Program-made: the position numbers and the translations under genes
Notes under the pieces: generated by a model
Seen by the model: only the letters and a program-made list of their open reading frames with translations
The model's database searches: none
What the model was told of the DNA's origin: nothing
Source of the DNA: Nymphaea colorata
Taxonomy: Eukaryota; Streptophyta; Magnoliopsida; Nymphaeales; Nymphaeaceae
Assembly: GCF_008831285.2 (NCBI RefSeq)
Contig: NW_022204565.1
Location: forward strand, 15,001 to 55,000
Length of the DNA: 40,000 bases
Direction: 5' to 3'
Shown here: positions 10,635-22,407 of the stretch, in pieces
How positions within the stretch are numbered: the first letter of the stretch is position 1
Layout: every line of letters starts with the position of its first letter

Positions 10635-12223
10635 GTGACGACGCAAGAGTGCTTTCCCCAAATGTGGCCGGATTTTCCCCAATTGAGGCCGGAATCTCCC
10701 AAATGCACACACGAATAACTCGAACACTTGCAGCCCGGGATGGAGTGATGCCGGAATCAATGCAGCAGTGGCCGGAATTAGACAATTCCGGCCAATTTCC
10801 AGAACTGGCCGCGCCTAGTCCTCTTGCCGATTCTCTCTTTCTTTTACTTTAATTTTTCATTTGGGCGTCTTTCTTTTTCTTTTCTTTTCTTTCTGATTTT
10901 TCTCGCCCTTCTTTTCTGTTGTTTTCTTTCTGATTTCGACCAGCAAGAGGGAGGACAAGGCAGTGGCTAAATCTGAACTTTCTTGGCTCAAAGAAACTAA
11001 AACAATCGAATGAAACTCATAGAATTAAACGACAATAACTAGCTGGAGGTGCGTGACTCGTAAAATCGAGTTTAAGGACGATTTCCACCGTGGGAAAGGC
11101 TAGCTTGCTGGCTGTGATTCCAGCAAGAACTCCCCTTGGCCGAACTCTCCCCTAAACTCTCTTAACGCCGTTGCACGCCCCTACAATCGAGTTATGGACG
11201 CTTACCTCTAAGAGCCCAAATCTGGAGTGGATACTTCACCCTTCTAGTCGCCTAGAGGATGAAGTCTTCCCAGTACGAAGAGGCCTCTAACCTTCACGGG
11301 TGGAGACGTGGAGGCTGCACCGCTACCGTTGATGAAGACGTGGGGAACAAATCCATGGGAAGAAGCACCTTGCGCCGGACGCTTGGAAGCTCTTCATTTG
11401 GCTAACCCTTCGGTTGAGTGATTAGGGAAGAATAGAAGAAGAAATCAAGGCTAAGAGAGAAGAATACCGTCGGGTATAGCTGCTGTTGCTTGAGGAATTT
11501 CAGCAAGTTGCATCGAAAATTCCCCAATGTAAGACGGAGGAAGAAGAACGTGGCTTGGAGAGGAGACGCGCGTGAGAGGGAGAGAACTCGAGTAGAGGAG
11601 AAGAGAGAGAGTCGATTCACACAAATGACTTCTATTCTCGAATTTTGCATACAGATCCAAAAGAATTCTAAATATTTATAATACTGAATTAAAAAGCGGA
11701 TCTAAACAATTGATCCAACCCAAAATCAAAATCCAAAACGGAATTGACTACCAAAGCAAATGCGCACTCTAAAATCAAAGAAAACGCAAGCAAACTCGAA
11801 CTCGAGACTTAGTGTCTCGTCCCTAACTCGTCCTCTCCTTAGCCCGCACGCTGTGGGCCTTGGTTCAGACCAGAAATTCGCCTAGGCTCGCCCTAGGCTG
11901 ACCCTAAGTGCATGAGTATAGCGAAGACCTAGGTTGGACTAGACCGGACTCGGACTTGACCCCTTTCGCCTTGGTCCTCAAGAGCCTCGCTTAGAGCCGT
12001 TGCCTCTCCTCCCGCTCCTCCCTCGGCATCGATTCTAAGCTGAATATGTTCAGTTTGTAAGGTCTGCACCTGATGCACTACGCCTCCCTTTTGACTCAGC
12101 CTTGAGTCATCTTGGCCTTGTAGGGCCTTAATCGCATGAAGGGCGGTTTTGCCCCGCGCCCTTTGGCTGCTCTCAGCGACATCTGTGGCTACCCTAGGCC
12201 ACTCTGCAGGTTGACCCGTATCA
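10635..12223 (-). repeat. Truncated 3' LTR of element B
   Basis: Corresponds base for base in length to 18793-20381 of the 5' LTR. The outer 1585 bp, including the CCCTACCA terminus, are missing. It retains U3, a TATA box (11673-11680) and part of R-U5. The break at 10621-10634 carries a 14 bp tandem copy of the adjoining LTR sequence, as seen with templated filler at repaired ends. Confidence 0.9.
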
Positions 12224-15200
12224 GATCCACCCTCCTGAGATGGAGCTTGTCCCCAAGCTCCTGTAGGGAATTGGAATTTTACCTTGTCAAACAACTCCCA
12301 GGAGGTACCACCATCGATTCCTTCCCATTCAATCAAAACCTCGTGGCGGGCTCTACCATCTCTAGTGACCCATCGGTGCTTTAGGATTCGATATGGGCGT
12401 TGGCTAACATCTGGTAATGGTTCCTCTTGCTCTGGTACTGGCCCATGATGCGGCTTCAACCGAGAGACATGGAATACTGGATGGACAAGGGCTGTAGGGG
12501 GCAAAGCTATGCGATAGGCTGCCTTACCAATTTTCTGAAGAACTCGAAACGGCCCATAGTATCTTGGCAGAAGCTTCGAATAGGGCTGTCCTAGCAACGA
12601 TTTCTGCTTCATGGGCAGCCTCTTTAACCATACCATGTCGCCTACCTCAAATTCTCTGTCTCTACGCCCCTTATCATGCGCCTTTTTCATTCTAGCCTGG
12701 GCCCTCTGGATGTTTCTTTTTAGCGTGGCTAGAATGTCATCCCTGTTTCTCAAGGCAACATCGACCTCATCTTCTCTTGCGGTGTCTACCTCATACCTCG
12801 GGACATAACTCGGCGGGCAACCATACAGGGCTTCATAGGGAGTCATGCCGGTTCCTGAATGGAGGCTGGTGTTATAGGACCACTCAGCCCAAGATAAATA
12901 TTTGACCCAGGTGTTGGGTCTCTCTCCGGCGTAACACCTCAGATAGGTCTCCAGTGTCCTGTTGACTACTTCGCTCTGCCCATCTGTTTGAGGATGATGG
13001 GCGGTGCTAAAGTTGATCACTGTACCCGCCATTCTCATATACTCCCTCCAAAAAGCACTGAGGAAGATCGAGTCCCGATCGCAGACAATGGTCTTGGGCA
13101 TACCATGCAGCTTTCCAACGTGATCTTGGTAAACATTAGCAACCATTGGTCCATGGTAGTTTCTGGGTAGGGCCACAAAATGGCTGTACTTGGTTAAGCG
13201 ATCCACCACGACCAACACCGCCTCTTTCCCTTCAGCTCGGGGCATTGCATCAATGAAGTCCATTGATACATCTTCCCATGGCTTATCCGGTATGGGCAAA
13301 GGGTTCAAGTGCCCTGGAGGCTTGATGGCCTCATATTTTTCACGTTGGCAGGTAGGGCAGGCTTTCACGTAATCCCTCACGTCTGCTTTCATTCCCTCCC
13401 ACCAAAACTGTGCCTTAATGCGCCCCATAGTTTTAGCCACGCCTTCGTGACCAGCAATGCTCGAGTCATGAAAATGTTTGAGTAGCTCAACCTTGAGAGG
13501 CGAGTTCTTTGGTACCAAGGCTCGTCGCTTCTTGCAGAGTATTTCTCCTCTTAACGAATAGTGGGGAATAGACTCTGGATTCTGGCGTATGGACTGCTTG
13601 AGGAGCCTAAGTGTTAGATCCTGATCTTGCTCCTGAGTTAGTCTATCCCAAAGGTCGGTCTCAATCACAGAAAGAGTTTTTAAGTGCTCTGGCATGCGTG
13701 ACAAGGAGTCTGCAGCAGAGTTTTCGGTTCCCTTCTTGTACTCTATCGTGAAATCGTAGCCAAGGAGTTTGGCTAACCATCTCTGCTGGATAGGAGTCGA
13801 GACGCGTTGCTTTACCATGTACCTCAAACTGCTGTGGTCCGTTCTCACCACAAATCTTCGCCCAATCAGATAGGGCCTCCACTTGTCTACTGCTAAGACT
13901 ATTGCCAAAAGCTCCTTTTCATAGGTGGAAAAGGGTTTGGCCCGCTCCGTGAGGGCTTTCGACATAAACGCAATTGGGTGGCCCTCTTGGCTCAGAACTG
14001 CACCGACGCCTACGTCACTAGCATCTGTCTCAATTATGAAATCCTTAGAGAAATCAGGGAGAGCAAGTACTGGGGCACTCATCATAGCGGCCTTCAGTTT
14101 GACAAAGGCCTCTCTTGCTTTCTCAGTCCATGTAAACTCCCCCTTTTTCAACATGTGCGTCAAGGGAGAAGCGATCAAACCATAGCCTTTGATAAATCTG
14201 CGATAGTACCCCGTGAGGCCTAAAAATCCCCGCATGCCTCGAGGGTCCTTCGGCAAGGGCCATTGCTCCATGGCCTGGAGTTTTTCAGGGTCGGCTCTGA
14301 CCCCCTCATGTGATACGATGTGACCCAAATACCCGATAGAAGTCTGCCCAAAGCTGCACTTGGACATTTTCGCGAATAGGGTATTCTCCCTTAATATTCT
14401 CAACACTGTGCGAAGGTGCTCGACATGCTGTTCAATACTCTGGCTGTACACAAGAATGTCATCGAAGAAGACTAACACGAAGTCACGCAGGAACTGACGA
14501 AACACGTCATTCATACATCGTTGGAATGTTGCGGGCGCGTTCGTAAGTCCAAACGGCATGACCAAAAACTCATAATGGCCGTCATGGGTACGAAATGCCG
14601 TCTTTGTAATGTCTTCCTCATACATTCGAATTTGGTGGTACCCTGACCGGAGATCCAACTTGGAAAAGATGCGAGCTCCAGATAGTTCATCCAAGAGTTC
14701 ATCAATAACAGGAATTGGATGCCTATCCTTGACAGTAGCTTCGTTCAAGGCCCTGTAATCCACACAGAATCTCCATGTGTTGTCCTTTTTCTTGACGAGA
14801 AGGACTGGCGACGAAAAGGGACTAGAACTTGGCCGAATAATATTACTTTCTCGCATTTCTTTGACCAATCGCTCAATTTCTGATTTTTGAGCGTACCCAT
14901 AGCGGTACGGGCGCACGTTAACCGGCTCTGTGCCGTTGGTCAATACTATCCTGTGGTCATATGATCGAGGTGGAGGAAGTCCTTTAGGTTCCTCGAATAT
15001 ATCCTTGAACTCCTCCAACACTTTCTGAATCTGCTCGGGTACTTTCTCTTCTGATCCCTCTTGAGCGACAACTTCCTCTGCCACTGAAACTAACCAAGCC
15101 GCTGGTCTCTGGACTGCTATAGCCTTTAGCGCTGCCTTGGGTGCCAAACTAGGATCGACTGCCCTTAGCACTACTTCCTCTCCTCCACCCTCTTTAGGTA

Positions 15201-17024
15201 GGCACATCTCCATGGTAGAGAAGTCCCACCAAATTCGCCCTAAGGTCTTGAGCCATTTGACTCCAAGAATGATATCTACGCTGGGTAGAGGGACAACTAG
15301 CAAGTCGACTGTATAAGGAATCTTCTGAAGCACGAGCTCTACGTTTGCACACTTGCGAGTGCAAGGGAGACACTCACCATTGGCCACCAGTACTTTAAGA
15401 GTTGGGTGCTCTTCGATGGTACAATTCAATTCCTGAGCGAGGTGGTCACCCACGAAATTGTGAGTAGCCCCCGAATCCAAAAGAACAAGAACATTTCTCT
15501 TTCCAATTTGCCCTATAACTCTCATAGCATCTGGTCGGTTAGGGTCTGTCATGGTATGACAAGCGCCCTCAAGGGGTGGCCTTTCCTGCTCTTGAGGCTC
15601 TTCTCGGGCCTCCAATTCCTCTATTTCTTCGATCATAGGGGATTGATCTTCTTCATCGTCGGCGTCATCATCCAAAACCGTGTAGACTCGAATGTGCTTG
15701 CACTTGTGCGTAGGGTCCCACTTTTCTTTACACCAGAAACACTGCTTGTTCTTGATTAACTCTTCTCTTTCTTCCCGAGTTAGTACAGGAGGCGCTCGAC
15801 CCTTGAAAGCGGGTTTAGGTTCTTCTTTACGCGGAGGGGCTGGAAGGAGTTTTTGCGGTTGAGGGATCTCCCTCACACGGACTGTTCCGGGGTTTCTCCA
15901 TTGTCGGTACAAGGCTTGTTTCTTTCTTTGCCTATCCTCGATGGAACGTGCTTTGGCAAAGCACTTCCGCAACTCCGTGTTGGGCTCAGCCCGTATGTCT
16001 ATCTGAATTTCCTCCTTCAATCCTCCAACAAATGCGGCAATGAGGGACTTGGGCGTCCAATCAACCATGCTTGCTAAATTCTCAAACTTGGCTTGGTATT
16101 CTTGAACTGATGCGGTTTGTCTTAGATTACGCAACTCGATGTCGTAATCTACATAGGAAGACTCACCAAATCTGAGCATGAGAGCTTCTTTGAACTCTCC
16201 CCACGTATTGACTGGCTCCTTGAGCTTGAGCCAACGATACCATCTCCTAGCTTCGCCATCGAAGTGTAGAATGGACGTTTGAAGCCATTCCTCATCAGGA
16301 ATCATCTGACATGTGAAGTACTCCTCCACTTGAAAAATCCAATCTAAGGGTTCCTTGCCATTGAATCTAGGGAAGTCAATGCGAACCATAGGAATCCTTG
16401 GTTGGTTTCTTGGCGCTGCCTGACGCTCTCTATACGGCTCCCAAGAAGGTGGTTCACGGTCTCCTCTATCACCCCATCTACGATCTGAATTAATATTCTC
16501 CCACTGTGTGCCTCCAAATCTGGACCTATACTGGCTGGATTGGGGTCCATAAGGCTCTCGGTTCTCCCAATCAGGCGAGGAGTTATGATGCCCACCGTGA
16601 TAGTTGTTGAGGTTGGTGGGCTGTGCTTGGAAACCTCCATTATTGCTGTTATTCCCCCGGGTGGTGGTCTACTAGGGCCGGCTTGCGAATGGAAGGGATT
16701 AGGACCGACGTTGGGCGGTCCATTGAGTATGCCCTTGCCCTTATCAACGTGGGGCTGTGGGGGATCCGGGTTGTTTCTCCTAAGGGCCTCTTGATTGGCC
16801 GTCATGACTCTCATCATCTCCTTGATCTCATCTAACTCGTTGAGCTTAGAAAGTTGTTTCTTGTAGTCGCTCATCTCGTGGCGGATTTTCAAAACCTCAT
16901 TTTCGATGTGAACCATTCTTTCCACCGCGTATACCTCCATCTCAGTAGATGGCTGTTCCTCATTGGCTGAGGTCTCCGCCTCAACATCTGGTGCCTCGGG
17001 CACGACTTGCTTCTTCTTAACCAT
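11929..17024 (-). pseudogene. gag-pol polyprotein of element B, one frameshift
   Basis: The start ATG at 17024 is chosen because MVKKKQ aligns with MARRKQ of element D. A coiled-coil-like segment comes first (about 16935-16820), then a one-base loss in a C5 run at 16654-16658 shifts the frame. From there the frame is open to 11929. Visible in order: retrotransposon gag domain (from 16389), zinc knuckle CFWC...HKC (near 15700-15740), aspartic protease LLDSGATHNF (near 15470), RT with FFDD (near 14465), RNase H with ETDASD (near 14030), integrase HHCC finger (13470-13345) and D-D-35-E core (CDRD near 13075), GPF module (near 12560), and a chromodomain-like segment (12395-12290). The last ~98 codons read through the PPT into U3. 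One base short of intact; the shift may be real or a homopolymer error. Confidence 0.9.
12224..12238 (-). promoter_or_regulatory. Polypurine tract of element B
   Basis: TCAGGAGGGTGGATC on the minus strand, directly before the 3' LTR. It is translated in the pol frame as part of QEGGSD. Confidence 0.8.
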
Positions 17025-17191
17025 TGCGATGGTTAAGTCCAAAAAAAAAAATCAGAAATCCAAACGTCTAAAAGAATCACACGACTAGTTGAAAACCACT
17101 GACTCTGACACTGACAAGAATTCCAGCTGTATTCTGCCCTGTATAAAATCCGAAATGCCGATACTGTACTTGCTTGCTGCTGCTCCAAGGA

Positions 17192-17204
17192 GGCTCTGAT
17201 ACCA
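17192..17204 (-). promoter_or_regulatory. Primer-binding site (tRNA-iMet), element B
   Basis: TGGTATCAGAGCC on the minus strand, three bases from the 5' LTR start at 17208. The leader to the gag ATG is only about 165 bp, unlike the ~835 bp leader of A/C. Confidence 0.92.
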
Positions 17205-18234
17205 AATTGGTAGGGTCTTGTCCGTGGCCGACCTAAGTCTGAAACCAACGGCCGTGCCTACCCCCACGATCACCTTGGACCAACCAGAAGACTTCCTAGA
17301 CAAATTAAAACAAAGACACTACCCAGTCGGACAGGACCCCGACTTAGAAAATCCCGGATAGGTAGCGGAATACAAGAGAGGCTATACCCAAATCCAAGCA
17401 AAACCTACTACACAAATCTAAGAGATGCGAGGCTAATACAAGCGGAAGCGATACATTTGTTAAAAATCACTCAAACTCACTCAAGCAAACCATGCAAACC
17501 ACGCCTAAACGCACAAACCACACCCACCCGTAGGAGGCTAGTGCTGGCACGAGGTCGTGTCCTTGGCGCAGTGCCGCGGAGGTCCCTCTATGCACAACTA
17601 CGACCTCACGGTCGGGCTGAAAGCAAAATGCAGAAATAAATGCTACCTCCCGCGTGTCTAAAGAGAGGAGTAGAGTGTACCGGCCAAGGCTAGCTTGGCT
17701 AAGCAGTCAAAAGCCTCGAGGTGAGATTCCACACTCGAGGACTACCAGCAACACGAAAGAAGAGGGCTGGTGCAGAGCTGAACTCCAAAAGAAGAGGCCG
17801 TGAGTGAAGTCAAGCCGTTCCAAGAGACGCGTGAAGTAGGATCACCCCGCCGGAATCGCCTAGGAGCACTTCAACGCCTTGTTGGATGTCTGGGGGACCT
17901 TCTGGAATCCACGCCGGAGAGTCGCCGGAAAAAGAGCAGAGGTGGCCGGAGGTGGCCGGAGGTCGCCGGAATATGCTGGATCAAGGCCCGCCGGTTCCAA
18001 AGACTTCAAGGATGCGGCTAGCAATGCCGCGGTCTTCCTTGGCGCTAAGGTTGAAACCAACTAGGCGCGGGACTTGGACTGAGTGGGTTCGGACCAGGTG
18101 GGACCAGGTGGGACCAGGTGGGCCCGGGCTAGGTTTGGCCAGCGAGCTAGGTCATAGGTAGAGTAGGCTAGGTAGGTCCTACGGTCAAAATCTTCGGTTG
18201 ACCGGGTGTGGGGAAGGGACTCAAATGAGGGTTC

Positions 18235-18758
18235 CTACAAAGTAGCTAGGGTGGGTTTGAGTGGCTCGGTTTAGGGTAGATGAGAAAATGGAAATGGAAA
18301 GGCAAGTGGTAACTTGGTAAGTTCGGGTGAGCTCGGGGTAATTGGGTAGGGTAGAGTTGGCTAAGAATATGGAGAATATTCCATGATAGGATTGTCCTCC
18401 AAGATTCTAGGCTAGGTGGCGTTCTAGAAGGGCTATCTCCCTAATACGTAGGAGAGAGGCTAGGGATCTTGGTGAGGTGTATAGGTGAGGTGGCGATTTG
18501 GCTGATGAGGTGTGTGGCTGGGCAATATCCTAGCTAAAATGGAGGAGGAGGTGGCAGTCAACAAGGTGATCAGCCACCTACGAAGTAGGAGAAGATCTCT
18601 CAAAAGAGAACTCGCCCCTTCCAAATGTGATCCACTAGCTACAAGCTAGGGATGTGGAGGATTTCACTCCAAGGTTCTCTCCCAAGTGCTCCCGATCATG
18701 CCACGTGTACAGATATGTGGTGGAGATGGCGAAGGGCCCAAGTCAAGCAATCACTTAC
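18235..18758 (-). other. Candidate leader intron in B LTR
   Basis: GTAAGT donor-like site at 18758 and CTACTTTGTAG acceptor-like site ending at 18235 on the minus strand (524 nt), in the same relative place as in the A and D LTRs. Inference from conserved edges only. Confidence 0.4.
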
Positions 18759-19830
18759 CGATTTGGGTGAGACAAATGCGAAATCCCCAAATGTGACGAC
18801 GCAAGAGTGCTTTCCCCAAATGTGGCCGGATTTTCCCCAATTGAGGCCGGAATCTCCCAAATGCACACACGAATAACTCGAACACTTGCAGCCCGGGATG
18901 GAGTGATGCCGGAATCAATGCAGCAGTGGCCGGAATTAGACAATTCCGGCCAATTTCCAGAACTGGCCGCGCCTAGTCCTCTTGCCGATTCTCTCTTTCT
19001 TTTACTTTAATTTTTCATTTGGGCGTCTTTCTTTTTCTTTTCTTTTCTTTCTGATTTTTCTCGCCCTTCTTTTCTGTTGTTTTCTTTCTGATTTCGACCA
19101 GCAAGAGGGAGGACAAGGCAGTGGCTAAATCTGAACTTTCTTGGCTCAAAGAAACTAAAACAATCGAATGAAACTCATAGAATTAAACGACAATAACTAG
19201 CTGGAGGTGCGTGACTCGTAAAATCGAGTTTAAGGACGATTTCCACCGTGGGAAAGGCTAGCTTGCTGGCTGTGATTCCAGCAAGAACTCCCCTTGGCCG
19301 AACTCTCCCCTAAACTCTCTTAACGCCGTTGCACGCCCCTACAATCGAGTTATGGACGCTTACCTCTAAGAGCCCAAATCTGGAGTGGATACTTCACCCT
19401 TCTAGTCGCCTAGAGGATGAAGTCTTCCCAGTACGAAGAGGCCTCTAACCTTCACGGGTGGAGACGTGGAGGCTGCACCGCTACCGTTGATGAAGACGTG
19501 GGGAACAAATCCATGGGAAGAAGCACCTTGCGCCGGACGCTTGGAAGCTCTTCATTTGGCTAACCCTTCGGTTGAGTGATTAGGGAAGAATAGAAGAAGA
19601 AATCAAGGCTAAGAGAGAAGAATACCGTCGGGTATAGCTGCTGTTGCTTGAGGAATTTCAGCAAGTTGCATCGAAAATTCCCCAATGTAAGACGGAGGAA
19701 GAAGAACGTGGCTTGGAGAGGAGACGCGCGTGAGAGGGAGAGAACTCGAGTAGAGGAGAAGAGAGAGAGTCGATTCACACAAATGACTTCTATTCTCGAA
19801 TTTTGCATACAGATCCAAAAGAATTCTAAA

Positions 19831-19838
19831 TATTTATA
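19831..19838 (-). promoter_or_regulatory. TATA box of B 5' LTR
   Basis: TATAAATA on the minus strand, about 545 bp inside the LTR from its U3 end. It sits at the same place as TATATAAG of element D. Predicted start near 19800. Confidence 0.65.
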
Positions 19839-20381
19839 ATACTGAATTAAAAAGCGGATCTAAACAATTGATCCAACCCAAAATCAAAATCCAAAACGGA
19901 ATTGACTACCAAAGCAAATGCGCACTCTAAAATCAAAGAAAACGCAAGCAAACTCGAACTCGAGACTTAGTGTCTCGTCCCTAACTCGTCCTCTCCTTAG
20001 CCCGCACGCTGTGGGCCTTGGTTCAGACCAGAAATTCGCCTAGGCTCGCCCTAGGCTGACCCTAAGTGCATGAGTATAGCGAAGACCTAGGTTGGACTAG
20101 ACCGGACTCGGACTTGACCCCTTTCGCCTTGGTCCTCAAGAGCCTCGCTTAGAGCCGTTGCCTCTCCTCCCGCTCCTCCCTCGGCATCGATTCTAAGCTG
20201 AATATGTTCAGTTTGTAAGGTCTGCACCTGATGCACTACGCCTCCCTTTTGACTCAGCCTTGAGTCATCTTGGCCTTGTAGGGCCTTAATCGCATGAAGG
20301 GCGGTTTTGCCCCGCGCCCTTTGGCTGCTCTCAGCGACATCTGTGGCTACCCTAGGCCACTCTGCAGGTTGACCCGTATCA

Positions 20382-20694
20382 GTGCCCTTTCTTCACTGCG
20401 AGCGGCCATTTTTTCTTGGTTCCGCGTGCTTCCGTAGCTGTCTTTTCAGCTTCTCCTGCGTCCGGTTTTGCCTGGGCCATTTGTAGTCCACGCGGTGCGA
20501 CTGCCTTCTTCTCGGCCTCCGACTGCTGTCAAGGCCTTTGTTTGGCAGGTGCTATGCAACGTGTCCTTCCCTGCCTGGCCCTCGGCCTGCAGTGCTCGCT
20601 GTTCCCCGACAGCGCCTGCGGTGTCCTTTGGGACCGGATCAGGTACACAAGTGGTTTCACGAATGGTCTGGAACATTTATGGTAGACTAGGTGA
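20382..20694. repeat. 313 bp flank segment, right copy
   Basis: Begins directly after the B 5' LTR with GTGCC, the probable insertion target, and matches 10312-10624 with one substitution. It continues without interruption into 20695-21129, so this copy is the native context. Confidence 0.9.
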
Positions 20695-21129
20695 TTTTCG
20701 CGTTAGCCCCTTTTACCCGGGAGCGATCGCCCAAATCACCTGCGTAGGAGATTGATGCTCGGTTTGACGGATCCCCGTTGCCTTTGCTGTTTGCTTCTTG
20801 CTTGTTTTTATCGGTTGTTCCACGACGGTTCGGTTTGATCGAGAATCTATCTCGCGTTTCAACATTATGCGCCTCCCAAGTTCCGCTTGTCCGCATGGCT
20901 ATGCCGGCGTGAAGGCGGCCGTTGGGAAGCGCCTGATGTCTTGGCGCATGAGTGGCGTTGGCTGCGTCTCCCATCGGCGTCATGGCTGTTTTGGTTTGCC
21001 ATGAACCGTTTGGGTGATGTGCTTGTTATATTGGTGTGGTTGACGCTAAGTTTGTTTTGCCCCTACGTTTGGTCTCTGTATTGCTGCCGCTTTGGTGGAA
21101 CGCCGTCTTGTTAAGGACATTAACGCAGC
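20695..21129. other. Unidentified flank DNA between B and C
   Basis: About 435 bp of unassigned sequence. The part 20724-20752 resembles the left window edge (1-30). Short open frames occur on both strands; on the minus strand the shared piece would read as ISYAGDLGD here and ISHTCDLGD at the window start, hinting at an old coding remnant, perhaps another retroelement. No family recognised. Confidence 0.4.
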
Positions 21130-21615
21130 TGGTAGGGTCTTGCCCGTGGCCGACCAAAGTCTGAAGCCGACGGCCGTGCCTACCCCCACGATCACCTTGG
21201 ACCAACCAGAAGACTTTCCTAGGACAAATAAAACAATGACACTACCCAGTCGGACAGGACCCCGACTTAAAAATCCCAAATAGGCAGCGGAATACAAGAA
21301 TGGCTAATCCCAAACCCAAGCAAATCCTACTACAATTGACTAAAAGCTGTGAGGCTAGTACAAGCGGAAGCGATACATTTGATGAAAATCACTCAAACTC
21401 ACTCAACAAACCATCAAACCAAACCTAATCGAATCAAACCACACCCGCCCGTAGGAGGCTAATGTCGGCACGAGGTCGTGTCCTTGGCGCAGTGCCGTGG
21501 AGGTCCCTCTATGCACAACGACGACCCCAAGGTCGGGCTGAAATCAAAATGCAGAAATAAAATGCTACCACCCTCGAGTCTAAAGAGAAGGGTAGGGTGT
21601 ACCGGCCAAGGCTAG
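21130..21615 (-). repeat. 3' LTR of element C, distal piece
   Basis: The first 486 bp match the terminal part of A-type LTRs from TGGTAGGG onward. It is interrupted at 21615 by element D and resumes at 32716 after the repeated GCTAG. Confidence 0.93.
21611..21615. repeat. Target-site duplication of element D, left
   Basis: GCTAG here and at 32711-32715 exactly flank element D. This is the usual 5 bp length for Ty3/Gypsy integration. Confidence 0.93.
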
Positions 21616-22407
21616 TGGTAGGATCTCGCCCGTGACCGGTAGAATCCGAAGCCAAAGGCCTCGCCTACCCCCAAGATCACCCTAGAGGGAGCTAAGACTC
21701 ACGCTAGACAAACAAGATTCAAGACCCAAAGCAAAAACTTAAAACATAAGCGGAAGCAAATTATCACTAACCAACACACCACGGACGATGCGAACGCTCT
21801 CCAAGACAAACGGCTGGCCGGAAGTGAAGAAGTACTCTCGGAAAATGCCTAGGGGCACCTTGGGAGGTGGCTGGATTGAGCGGGGACCTGCTGGTTCTTC
21901 GCCGGAAAATGTTGCCAGAAAGTTAGCAGCAGTCACCGGAGGTGGCCGGAGCTGACCGGAGATGGCTGAAACTGGCACGCCGGAGTGGTAGATGCGCCAC
22001 GAGAGATCCGATTGAAGAGATGCTCGTCGGTGATCGCCTAGGAGCTTCAATTGCTGGCGCCTTGTGTGGACGGGACCAGCTGGAATGTCCGCCGGAATGC
22101 TGGCCGGAAATGGAGCAGAGGTCGCCGGTGGTGGCCGGAGGCCGCAGGGAATGAACTCGTCAAGCCGTCGATTCCTAGACTCCAAGGGTGCTCAAGAGCG
22201 GTCTCCCTTGTGGGCTAAGGTAGGAATCAACTAGGTGCGACTTGACCTAGATTGGGTTGGACAGAGGTGAGCTCGGACAAGGTGAGCTTGGGCGAGCTGG
22301 GCTAGGTACAGGAAGTGGACTTGGTCAAGGGTAGGTTGGGCAAAGGGGGTCAAGTGTTTCAAGCCCTAAGTTGACCGGGTGAAGGGCAGGGGCGAAAATG
22401 TAGGTTC

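Larger units (their letters stand above)
10621..20381 (-). mobile_element. Element B: autonomous Ty3/Gypsy chromovirus-type element, 3' LTR truncated
   Basis: The interior 12224-17207 carries gag-pol in the order protease, RT, RNase H, integrase (Ty3/Gypsy order) with a chromodomain-like end. The 5' LTR (17208-20381, 3174 bp) is complete. The 3' LTR keeps only 1589 bp (10635-12223), identical in length to the matching part 18793-20381. At the broken end the 14 bases GTGACGACGCAAGA occur twice in tandem. PBS and PPT equal those of A, C and D. The gag and integrase style (for example DKPWEDVSMDFID and VVVDRLTKYSHFVAL) recalls the Reina group, whose LTRs are normally short; the clade is uncertain. 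Confidence 0.93.
17208..20381 (-). repeat. 5' LTR of element B (3174 bp)
   Basis: Complete, TGATACGGG...CCCTACCA in element orientation. U3 is about 550 bp, with TATA box TATAAATA at 19831-19838, then R-U5 of about 2.6 kb. Near 18101-18120 the 10 bp unit GACCAGGTGG occurs three times (two in A-type LTRs). Candidate intron edges are at 18235 and 18758. Confidence 0.93.

Noticed and set aside
10295-10785. Overlapping ~100-codon frames on both strands in the 313 bp flank
   Set aside because: They run across the junction into the B LTR, differ between the two flank copies, and match nothing I recognise.
14461-14472. RT motif FFDD instead of YxDD as a loss of activity
   Set aside because: FFDD before ILVYS is common in plant Ty3/Gypsy RTs, and both catalytic aspartates are present.
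16654-16658. Programmed frameshift between gag and pol in element B
   Set aside because: The related element D has gag and pol in one frame, and the site is a plain homopolymer (C5 on the plus strand). A one-base loss or sequence error is simpler.
11929-17024. Endogenous pararetrovirus
   Set aside because: LTRs, PBS, PPT, target duplications and a D-D-35-E integrase are present, and no movement-protein domain is seen. This is an LTR retrotransposon.
21739-22185. 148-codon minus-strand frame in both D LTRs
   Set aside because: It lies in R-U5, and its Pro/Ala-rich content comes from repeated GGCCACCTCCGG-like DNA. The A and B LTRs do not keep it open, so chance is more likely.
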